Assembly (NCBI GenBank): GCA_006937955.1
Contig: SSNP01000007.1
Coordinates: forward strand, 1,968,796 to 2,032,795
Reading direction: 5' to 3'
Source: Pachypanchax playfairii
Taxonomy: Eukaryota; Chordata; Actinopteri; Cyprinodontiformes; Aplocheilidae
Length of the DNA stretch: 64,000 bases
The position numbers and the translations under genes were made by a program. The notes beneath the pieces were generated by a model. The model did no database searches. It saw only the letters and a list, made by a program, of their open reading frames with translations, and was not told the origin of the DNA. Positions 24,801 to 36,703 of this stretch are shown in pieces; position 1 is the stretch's first letter, and each line of letters begins with the position of its first letter.

Positions 24801-27800
24801 ACAGATAGACAGACAAAAACTTTTTCTTGTGGATTTCACCAATTGCAGCTTAAATTTTGTTTTACCTCGTAACTTATATGTTTCATCTCTGGTACAGAAA
24901 AGGTTTTGAATATTATAAGGGAGTAAATTCTTACTAGCTTTAAACATAACCAGTCCTGTATGATAATGAACATGATCGTAAATCTCCGCTGGGGTTTTTC
25001 ACACACACCGTCGCTGTTAGGTGTCTGGAACTAGACTGCTCTGGCTTTTACGCACGTGTGTCTGGCGCATCTGCCTGAAGCTGTCAGACGGTCGCCAAAA
25101 AATAATCACCGACGTCTTAAGTGTCAAAAAATGTCACATGTAACATTTGTTATAGTTTTTATTGCCCGATCGTGAGTTCTTAATATCCGATATAGAAAAC
25201 CGTTCTGTTACTAACTGTAACTTAATCTGTGTCGTTACCGTCGCGTCTTTGCATTACTCATAGTGGATCCTCTCTATGAGTATATAACTCGGTCTGTTTG
25301 AGAGTTTTATTCTCCTAAAACGTTGTAATTGCGTTATTACATCATTTCCAATTATCTGTTATTAATACCGAACACTGCTACTCGTGTTTACAGTCCAAAT
25401 GACCACCGACGGATAATTGCACACAACACATATGCACAAAACTGCTGGGCACTGAGGTAGTGCATATAACCGTCATCCACTGTATATTATAAAAATATTA
25501 ACTTTACTAAAGGGACAAGACAGGCTACTCTTGAAAAATACAGTGATATTAATTTTAGGTCATATCACCCACCCCTAATAGGAACGCTACTTCATTGAGG
25601 AAACAGTTTCTATTTGAGGATTAATAACCAACAACAGGAGTCAAGAAATTGCTTTAATCTTAATGGTAAAATGAAAAGAACAGTTGCACTGAGGCTTCGT
25701 TTCTACTTGTTCTTTGTATAAAGTATAAACAGAGTTCCAGTGAAGCAGCAACACTGTTTCAGGGAGCCGAGCTGCTTCAACTTGTATCTGATAAAACTGC
25801 AATTGTCAAAAACGGATGCTAAACAAATTTGGAGATAAACTGTATGATGAAAGAAAAGATCAAAAGGAACCGTTGGCACGGTGCAGTCCGGACCATTAAG
25901 ACTCAACCACAGAGATTGTTTCTCAGGCTCGGCGACTTACTACAGAGTTCATTTGGAAAGCTTTCTGGTTTTAGAAATTGTTTCTTAATTCTGTTCTTCC
26001 TTCTGCAGAAACTAGAAATTACTTCATAAACTAAACAATTAAATAGCTATAACAGACTTTTATAAACGAGTCCACAGAAATCACCTACATAGATTACATG
26101 ATTGATACACAGAGTATTGACTCTTTATGTCAACAGGTCTGATGTATTTATTATGTAATCATGTAATATGAGTTTTAATTTAGAAAAAAAGTAAATAAAC
26201 AGTTTTTGTTTTTATTTGCCCGTGTTGATGTGATCAACCTTTATGTCCATTTTTAGTGCGAGTGCATTGACATTGATGTCATGGAAAAAGTTGCCAAATC
26301 AAAGTCCCTTTAAACAAGCAAAACATCAAAGAACAGACCATTTAACCCGCTTTAGAGATTTCAACTTTTCAAAACAACAAAAACATGTTTAAATTTCCTA
26401 ATAAAAGTAATATAAACCTATTTGTGAAATGAAGATGAAAGCAGTTAATCCCATCTATCCTGCATGTTGTAGTCAGGATGTACCTGATGTATGACCAGGA
26501 GATTTTTTTCCATCACTGACCTTTGAACTATAAACTCCATCTGTTTTGCTCCACCAGCTGTTTCATCAGTGTTTCTGTTGCTGTATTTCTTCTTCGTATT
26601 TGTTCAGTTCCTCTGTCTTTACACTGATTTCTAATAACTTCCTCACCATTCATGGTGACAGCCCTGACTTCCCTCACGCTGAGTTCATGTTCCTGTTACA
26701 GATGTGTTTGTACAGATGTATCAAGCGTCGCTGATTCAGACGTGGTGCCTGCACGCATGGCTGTAACACTTTAATGTCTCAAACTGTTGTGGGTAAAAGG
26801 AGCCATGCTCAGCCCCAGTAGTCTGGATATTTGACCTCGGACAGATGGTGGAGCAGAGTGTAGACAGGGTTGAGGGGGTGGAGGTGTATCAGTGCCTGGA
26901 TGAAGAGCTGAGTCATTTCGAGGTGGACTCCGGGTGTTGTGTGGAGGCACTAATCATTTATGTAACCCAATCATTCTGAGGAGATTCCCAGCCTTTGTTA
27001 ACCTGGCCTGAGCCTCCTTTTGTTATTGAGATGGTTACCATGGTTACTTTGGTCACGCGTTTGAGGGCAGCCTACAAACTTGTGATTAAACTGGTGAACA
27101 TTCTTGATGTTGCTAGTGAGGCAGAATTCAAGTGCACACACAGTGAAATGTTTGCAAACTGCTGATGGTAGAAAATCATTATTGGGAGGTTTTACACTTT
27201 AGCCCTCAATAATGTTACTGAACAATCTGTCTAATCCTTCTGAACAGACACAGGCCAGTTGTTTTCCATCAAGACTCTATACTGCTGTCAGACTCTACTG
27301 TCACTTTCATCACAGTTTAGACTGCAACGTGCATCATGTTTGCAGAAAACATCACCTGGACTTTCCTACATCACTGTGTCATAATTTCCATGTACTCATT
27401 AGAGCTGATGGGGAAGTTGGAGATTCTGTCTGATCACCTGTGTTTTTTTTGTTTAGAAAACAAAACTATTTTGAAAGTATTACATAATCAGATTTATATA
27501 TAAAGAGAGCCTACCACTGCTAAATACAGCCATTTCAAATAAAATCTCTGGTTTGTTTGTGTCTATATTGTGGACCCTGAGTCTTCAGTAAAGTTCATGT
27601 ATCAACCTCCACATACGTAAATGATTCTGTCATTTTTCATTTAAATGCACAGTCAACACAAGATGACGTGTCTCCTGTTTATTCCAGAGTCCAATTAACA
27701 CAGTCAGAAAAACCCCAGAGAAATGTAAAAAAAAGATTCTGAACAGAAATCCACAAAGGTTAAAGACTCAAACAGAAATACAGAATTCCAAGCTACATTT

Positions 27801-30800
27801 AGTTCTAAAGTAAACGTAGAGCTGCGTTTATCATTAGACCTTATCTGAGATGAAATGTTAGGTGCCTGAGAAGCTGTTAGCTTGTTAGTTTGCAGTTATT
27901 TACCACAATAACAAGTCCGTTACGGACCTTTTTGTTTTTTTATCCTAATGATGCCAGACACTCTAAACTGTGAAGTTGTTTTGTAAGTAATGGTTTCAGG
28001 ACAGTAGATGTGAGATTGCATATGATCTAAGAAACTGCCTTTCCTTATTAAAAATCACTGCACCGTGTGCTGTGAAATGTTAGTGGCTTCAGAAAGTAGA
28101 AACCTTCCTGTACCCTAAATGAAACAATACTCGCCTCCCCATGAGATCATTGAATCAGGTGCAGGTCTGTAATTGTGCTTCCTGCTCCAGTAAGTAGACC
28201 CTCCCTGAGCACCATTCTAATATGAGACAAGTGGAATCAAACCTACGTGCACAATACCACGACTGGGAGTTTCTGGTCATCTCGTTTGTTTGTCTCTCTG
28301 CTCTTCAGACTTTCACCATGTGATTATTGTTTTTTTTTTCACCATGTGATTACAAGCTGAATTTTTGCTGTATGGGGATGTTCCTACTCAACAGTTAAAA
28401 CAGGAACTCTCCAATAAACTCTCACATCAAACTGGCCACACGCTGCCATGGAAACATGCTTTAACACCATTGTGGTGAATGATAATCGTGAAAATCCAAC
28501 GAGGGCTAATTAGCTGCTGTTTTTATTTGATACTTGGGTTTTGTCACCAAGAAACAACCTAAATTAGATCTTCAGGGTAGAGTAAAATTAAATTTCGGAC
28601 TGCTGGGAAATCCAAGCGCTTGTCTTCTGTTACCGCCGTCTCACTTGGAACGACCTTCGTGTTGTTTTCAGTGTATCTTACTTTAAGTAAATACAGAGTG
28701 GATCCAAATGTTCGACCAGCCTACCCTTTTTATTTTATACTAACAAAAATAAACAGTTTCAGTGTCTGACGGAAAATCCATCAGTTACTGTAACTTCACA
28801 CTTCATGTGGCAGTTAACAGATAAGGTTTTAATCTTGTTAGCAGTGACACTGTTAGAGATCAGGTTTTAACTCAGAGCTTAGTGATTTTTTGTTTACAGT
28901 AACAGAAAGCACAGCTGCTCTAAAACTCCTTGTAAAGGGTTAAATGCTATAATCCACCAGGAAGGCCTTGTTTCACTAGATGCAGCTACTGTTGCAGTGC
29001 AGTCTACTAGCTGCCTGCTCTGGCCCATGTGTTACAGCAATAAGAAGAACATCAGCTGGTATAGGACCCTTGTCTTTCTGCTGGGGGGGTTAGAACAACC
29101 AGGAGAAAATGGACAGTGTGGTTGGAGATGGATGGAGGAACATCTGGTAGTGCCTTTGACCCTCGTGTGGTTATTGTGTGTACCTTACCATACATGTCCT
29201 CTGTGCTCCCCGAACACTGAGCCATTTCAATCAAGCAAGAATGTTCTGGACAGCCGCCAAATAAAAATAACAGAAGGAAAAAACCACAAGAAATGAAGCT
29301 TGCGCTAACAGCCCCGCTGCTTAGGCATGAACTGCACAATAATTTCACTTTTTTATATATATAAATACAGTTTTACAATCAGAGATTATGAAAGAATGAG
29401 ATAAGAAAGGATAACATCAGCTGGGCTGGCAGATGACATTTTTGGAAAGAGAAAATCTGCAGCAAGACAAGATAGATGGAGCAGAATCTGAGACTGAAAT
29501 GAATCATCAGCTGATTTTAATGACCTAGCACAGCAAGAGTTGGGGAAGCCTGAATTTCTGGCCTCCTCCACACACTGCAGTTGTAAAAATTGCAATCTGC
29601 TTGGCGTGGAGAGAAGTAGGCTCAGAAGGAAAACACAAAAACACTATCCACAATGCTACGATCAACGAGTCAGATCCTCGATGTTCAAGCAAATTAATCA
29701 GTTCTTAAAGTCTGATTAATTAAACTAAAGTCTGTAACCTGATTTATTTCTGTTAGATTACATATTTTAAAATGTTCCTTTATCCGAATGCGGAAAATGT
29801 TCCTTTCTTATCTCACAATATACTCAGTGGTAAGACCATGCAAAAGATCCAAAGAGGTCTACCTCTCTATCCAGTTACTGTTCAGGGTTACGAGGGGCTG
29901 GAGTATATCCCAGCAGTCAGTAGGAGGGAGGCGTGTTCTAACCTGGACAGGCTGCCACTCCATCATAGGGCTTAACATGCTAATACGTTACATTTGTTTA
30001 TTAGTTGCTGAACAATTGTTCCAGCTTTCTGAAGGATTTTATTCTCTCCTCACACCTAATTAAAATCTGTCTTTAAAGCTGCTAACTCTCCTCGTTCTCC
30101 ATTTGGTTCTGAGGTGGTAAACAGTCTGTTGCTTGGGTGTTTTTGCTGGAAGTCAAACAACAGCTTGAGAGCAATGACTCAGAACCAAAAGATGTTGGCC
30201 CATCAGATTAACAATGAGCTGAGACTTCCTGTTAAGCAGAGGGAACATCATTTATCTCAATCTTCTACCTTAAAGCCATTTTCAGAAACAGGTGCAGTCT
30301 TTTTTTAGGGCTGAAAACAATGAAAACAACAGGATTATAGAAATAAAACAAATGTGTGATCTTTATTATGCTAAGAAGGGATCCAATTTATAGTGAACAG
30401 ATCTAACAACAAAAACACTGATAGCAGAACCATCAAAAATTTGGGGGGTTGTTTGGACTGGTATTAAAATCATTTTTGTTCATATGGATTTAAAAACAAC
30501 TTGAAATGTATCAATCCCACAAATTTTATTAGAATGTTAATAAAATCTGCGTGGCTTATGAGATCCTGTTAGCAGCTTTAAAATTGTATTTCTTTGTGCA
30601 AGGAGTCGGTTCTTTTACCTCAGCTACAAATGCACCTCTCCTTACATAAACATTTTTCATTATTAAGTTGACACTTAACTTTCGTCAGAGAAAAAAAATT
30701 CCAGGATTCTCTGGAGCTCATGTTTAAACACAATGTGATAACCACAAGTCATGTCGATGGCGTAGTTTGTGTGCCCCCGTTAACGTGCTGAGTTGCGGAA

Positions 30801-33800
30801 AGCAGACGTGAAGCTAAGGAAGAGCTTTTTGTAAAGTAAGGAGCTAACTCCACAATTTGGAACTGGCTTGATTACAGAAAATCAGATGAGGAGTAAACTA
30901 CAGTAATATGCAAAGTTAGCAGAAAAACTGTGGATACAAAGAGTGGAAGCATATCCAATCACATCCACTATACAGTCACGTGACTTCACCCTTATCTGAT
31001 CAACCAGGCCCTCACGTCTTTGACAGAATACTTTACAAAGACGTGAGGGCCTGGAGCTGAACCGCTGTCTCTCAATTTTGAAGGCGGGCTTAGCCAGTTG
31101 AGAGAAAACCAATCACAGAAACCCTGAAGTGACGCAACATATGTGACGCTAAAGCGGATACACATGAGGCGGAACAAAAACAAAAGGTTTAGAGGGCGGA
31201 GCCGTAATGGTAGCTACAGAGCCATGGTTATTGGAGGAGAAAAGACGAATATTAATGACAGTTGTCGCTTTTGTGTCAAAAACTTGCGAATACGAGGTGT
31301 CATTACACACTCTGTTCACGTATTTGACCGCCCCAAGCAAACACTGTGCAAACACAGAAGTAAACACTTGTGCTCTGGGTGGAAAACGCTAGTTCCGTGT
31401 TTTCAGGATGTCGCACAACAATGGTGATATGTAATTGGTCCGTCGAAAAATTTGACGCGGAAATGATCAGGTGCGGCTCCGGTGTCAGACCCTTTTGCAT
31501 TTGAACATAATGCAGGAGGATCTGATTGGTCAGGCTAACTTCACCCCAGTCTACAGGGAGCAGCGCTGCTAACGTAGCAGTGTCTGTGTCGGCATATTTA
31601 CTGAGTGTTTAGACTCTTCTAGGAAACTCTTTCAAAAAGGCGACTAGTGACAAATCTCACTAGTTACCGTTCACTTATTGTTATCAAGGTGAGCTGCTCA
31701 ATATATCGAGATATTCATTTTAGGCCATGTCGCCCATCCCTAGTTTTCATTCCCTCAGATTTGTTTTTCATTATGTTTGCAGCAAAGGAAAACTGGGCTC
31801 TGGCACCACTGTGCCATGCAGTGGGGGGGGGGAATCACACATGCACAGGCTGAGATGGGCAAACACATTTGGGACAGCAGAGCAGATGGAGGGGCAGAGG
31901 GACAAGTGCAAGGCTGATGATTACATTCTAGACCTCTGCTTGTTCCTGCTGGTATGTGGCGTTCTTTGTGTTGTACCTCAGACTGTTTTTGAGTTATATT
32001 GCTGATTAGGTTTATTCATTTATTATTTTAGATATGAGAAATTGTAGCCATGACACGGTTTCAGTAGATTAGATATGCTCTGGTTGGACATTATCAGCTT
32101 CATGCCTTTTGGTTGATCATTGATATGCAGGATTATCAGTGGAAAAAGTTCCTCAGTCCTTACATCACAGAGACATTAAAGTTTAACATCACAGCTTTGG
32201 AGGACTGAGACATTGTTTTCTCTGTTTGGAAAATAAGTCAATTTGTGTAAGTGATTGACTCATGCTGTTCCGCACATCTCTCAGACTGAAGAAGGACTGA
32301 AATCTCTGGACAAAAGCTGAGTGGATCATTGACTGTGTCGTAGTGCAGGGAGCTGTGAAAACTGCTCCTGTGCTCAAAATAAGCAACATTTCACATGAAT
32401 ACAAATGATTAGTCAAAGGTTAATGTTTTGTAGTGGGGACTTTTAGCACTGGGGTTTCCCAACACCCTTTCCTCTACTCGTAGACCCTTGGTGCCACCAT
32501 TTGTCTTGTGCAGATGAGTGGACCCGGGTGAATGTCTGTTTTATGTCCAGCTTGTTTTTTTGTGGATTCTGAAATAAATGCATTGAGTTTTCGGATATTC
32601 ATCCCATATCTTGTTGTTACGGCTCTGCAACTGTAAAACCTATCGAGTCCTTCAAGGAAGTTTAAAACCTTCACAAATGTTTCACAACATTTTGGAAACT
32701 CACTCAAAAATTTAATTTACAGTTTTTCACCAGTAGTTTTATCCTAAAGAGATATTGACTAAAATCTACATTCCTTGATTTTCACCCACATTTTGGCAGT
32801 AAGCGTGTAGCCTCACCCGTTAACCATAGGTTCATTTTTATAATTCTTTTAAATATAAAACATGGCAGAAACATGGAACCACGTTAAGTTTGTTTTAGCA
32901 TGTGTTTGCTGAAAAATGTCCCACTGCTTGAGAAAACACAGAAGGGGTCAGGACGCTGCTTGGCACATTACCGCTCACTCGTCACATTAGCAGCCAGTTG
33001 CTGCAAGATACAAGTAGAAATAAAGCAGTCACATTTCAAAATATCAGTCACTATTGGTATATTTCACATTTGTACATTTTAAAAATTCTTTAACTATATG
33101 AAAATAACCTCCCATCCATAGTAGCTAGTTCTCTAACTTATAACCAATCTGATTTCTTGTTTTTTATAGTGTTGAGTACAACTGCCAGTAACTCAATTTA
33201 ATGGTTTCTGTGGAATTATTTCTTTAAATAATACAGTGTAAGAAAGTTAACTTCTTCTGTGGTTGTTAATGGATTATGTTATTAGGATCCATTGTTTTTT
33301 TTTTCTCTAACTTCACAGTGAAACATTCTCCTAACAGTAGAAATATCTGCTGTTACATTTTAAGGATGCGTTACAAATCTTTTAAGCATTTCCTGGTTGA
33401 AGTGTTGCTTCTTCCTTGTCACTCTTACTTGACATTGAAGAATGTAACCCTGGGTTATGTAATCTCTGTCCTGTCTGCTATCTCGCCGTTTTTTTAGAGT
33501 GAGTTGGGAAACTGTATTTGAGCAATATGTTTGTCGAACTGTGTGGTTCTGGGTGTGCATTAGGGTGTGAATTGTAAATGGGCTTATGTTGTTTCTGTTG
33601 AAGTGTTGCCCAGTGGCTAATGGTAATTAAAAAATATACATTGTCTATATCATAGTTTTCTCAGAGAGCAAATGTGCTGATGCTTTTATTAAAGGATTCT
33701 TGTACTTGGACATTGTTCTCAGGCAGCCGTTTAACACCATTAAAGATTGAGTAGAAAGAAATGAAAGGAGGAGCCTATTAGCCAGATGCATAACAAAGAT

Positions 33801-36649
33801 TTAATGAATCACACCAACTTTCCAAGAGGATGTGGGAAGTGGGTAAGAAGGAATGGCAGTGCAAGCAGTTCACTTGCTCTTCAGGGTTGAGCAGCCTGCC
33901 AGGAGATGTGATAAGTGCTGACGTCATTTCTGTTGCAATGAATGATGAGTACTTAACCTGCCAAAAACACATCTGCTCTCGGAACCTTGTCTATCCTGCT
34001 TTTTTTTTTTTTCTACTTCCTTTGTCCCTCTTTTTGTTTTGTCTCCAGTCGCTCTGGGCCTCCAGCCTCTCTGACCGGGTCAGGTTGAAAAACAGAGCTG
34101 CCAGGATTATTTTAGTGAGTCCTGTGTACACGAGCCTTTTGGTCAACACCATGGGTTTTCCTCGTATTATAGTTCTACATAAACATTTATTTTCAGCAAG
34201 CTTGGTTGTAATCGGAAAGTGTGTGTGTTTGTGCGCGTATTTCAGAGGAATCCTCATAAACCACTTATATCATGTGACCATAACTTGCACTGGACACATG
34301 TTGTTTTAGTCATCAGCCACAGCTGCTTGTGCTCATTTTTGTATGTTGCAGAAAATGGACCAAAATTACATTTTAATATGCATGGAAGAATTTGTCATGG
34401 CTGCCAAGAGTCTGAAACTGCTGTTGGTTCTCTGCACTCACACTAATCCTGGTTGGTTCCCACTTACTCAGCTGTCGCTTCGCAAAAAATGCAGCTTTTA
34501 CATTGATTGTTTGCTATTTATCAAGTTATTGAACAGTGGAGCCAAACTATTTCTCCATGTAAAAACAAAAAACCTAAAGAAAACAAATAGCAGAACTTAA
34601 AGTCCTGACACTTCTGAACAAACATGAATAATTTGTGTCTCTTTGCAACAGAGAAATGATAGAATGAGCCCTAAAGACCACAATCTCTCTGCCTCGGCTG
34701 ATGGTCAATATGTTCCGCATGGCAAACTTACCATGCAGCCCTGTAAGAATAAATCAACATCAATGAACATCTGGGCAGTGCAATGGAACAAGATTTCATG
34801 TTAATGTTGTTAATGTTGTGGCTGCTTTTTGTGTGTTTCTCTGCAAGCACAGAACTGTCCCTTGGGAAAGAGTTACACTTTGCTACTTGTTTACATGGAC
34901 TGAAGTTACTTCTGACAACATGAATGTCAGCTCTCTCAAAAATGTAGCAGAAACAATGTCTAATCAGCAGGTCAAACATTAATAAATACCAGAGCTGATC
35001 AGACTTCCGGGTACCAGGAGAACAGCCGATACACTGACTGTAAAGGATTCAATCTCTTAAGGTTTTCCTCATTGTTTTACCTGAGAAGTTTCTGGTAGCA
35101 TGGCTATGCAAGAGCATCATCATATTTCTTAGAAGTCCTCAAGCAACTCAAAGAATTTGCGATGAGTCAAAAGTGAATCTTAAATGGAAAGGCATGATGA
35201 GAAAAACAGGTAGTTTGGAATTACTGTTGATGGCAAACAGGATGTAAAGTACAGAACACACAACCTCTGCGTGTGACACGGTGACGTTTTCCTCCCACCT
35301 GCTCTGGAAGCCACCGACACAAACTCCTGTACTCTGCAAATAAGTCGTACCATTAGAATCCTGAGAAGTGCCTGTGTTTTTACAATAAAGGGTTTTTCTA
35401 CAGAAACTCACACTCACATATGAAGGTAGTTGTTACAGTCACACTTTCACCCACCTAAATGTTTTTTTGCTGACCAATCATATGCTTCCATTTGGCATGC
35501 CCAGCAAAAACTGCTCAGGAGGGACTGGGAAACCCTCGAAACTCCCTAGATATCAATCTGATGGTATCAGTGGGAGGAATAACAGCCCCCCCTTCCACAG
35601 TCTGCATGGGTGAAAGATTCTATTGCTACCATTTTGATAATAGACACCTTTTCAGATGAAACGCTTAACAGAAAAAGGACCCCCCCCCCTCTTTTTTTAT
35701 GCAGGTGGCTGATTAATCAAGTCATTATATTTTGTTTAAATATCAAAGCAGGTACACGTCATCGTCCACACTAGGTAACCTTTTCATCTTTCACAAAGCG
35801 CTACTACATCTAGCACTGCACAAGATAGCAAATAATTACATCTCTCGCAGTATCTCTCTATGACAAAAATATATGACAATCAGATTAACTCCCACTCCAC
35901 TTAATGCTACATATCACAACTGATATATTCATTGTGATATGCAACAAAAATACTGCAATCTTGACGTCATAGAATTCTAGTTAGAACAATACTCTGTTTG
36001 AAAAGTCACGGTGTAGATTCACATCTGGACTAGAATAAAACTAGTTTTATTTTTACCTTTTCAAAGTTAGAAAACACATTAAGCGAACAGACTGCTAGAA
36101 TCTTCCTTTAGGGTAACTTGCAGCTCTGCTCCATGCAAAAATCGATCCACTCTAGCCCTCTGGATTTCTTAGCATCACTTACAGATGGGTCAGAAGAGGT
36201 AATGACACACTCAACCTCCTCCTCATCTGGCCGCCAATATTCATTTGAAAGGAATTCCCATATTTAGCGGTAGAAAAACTCAACTTAAATTAGCCTGATG
36301 TGCCAATCTCCACATTACCAATAGATCAATATACTCAGATCGTTGCAGCTGTACCAGCTAATTGTGAAGGATTCGCTGCTGATCCTCGAAGTAATTGTCT
36401 TTTTACTTTCCAATAAGGTTTTGCAATTGACCTGCTAAGTGGTGCGTAGGTAATGTAAATGTGCTGCATTTCTGATGGTGTAGATGACAGCTGAATTAAT
36501 TACACTAACATGATATACATTCAGTAAGATGTGATGGATTCACAGGCTCTATCACCCGTGTGAATGTTTGAATCTGTAGGTGTCACTGTGACATTAAAAC
36601 TGACCCTCTCAGAGACGACTCTAAACCCCTAAAGCTATGATAGTAAGTA

Positions 36650-36703
<54 letters not shown>

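Noticed and set aside
28311..28355. Local duplication of TTTCACCATGTGATTA around a T-run
   Set aside because: A 16-base tandem-type slip; no further structure.
34040..34125. SDRVRLKNRAARII-like peptide that recalls the C-terminus of fish LINE ORF2
   Set aside because: The match is about 14 residues with no RT or tail context, so it is too short to call.
33830..34309. 159-codon plus-strand open frame in b4galt5 intron 1
   Set aside because: Translated T-runs and no domain; likely chance.
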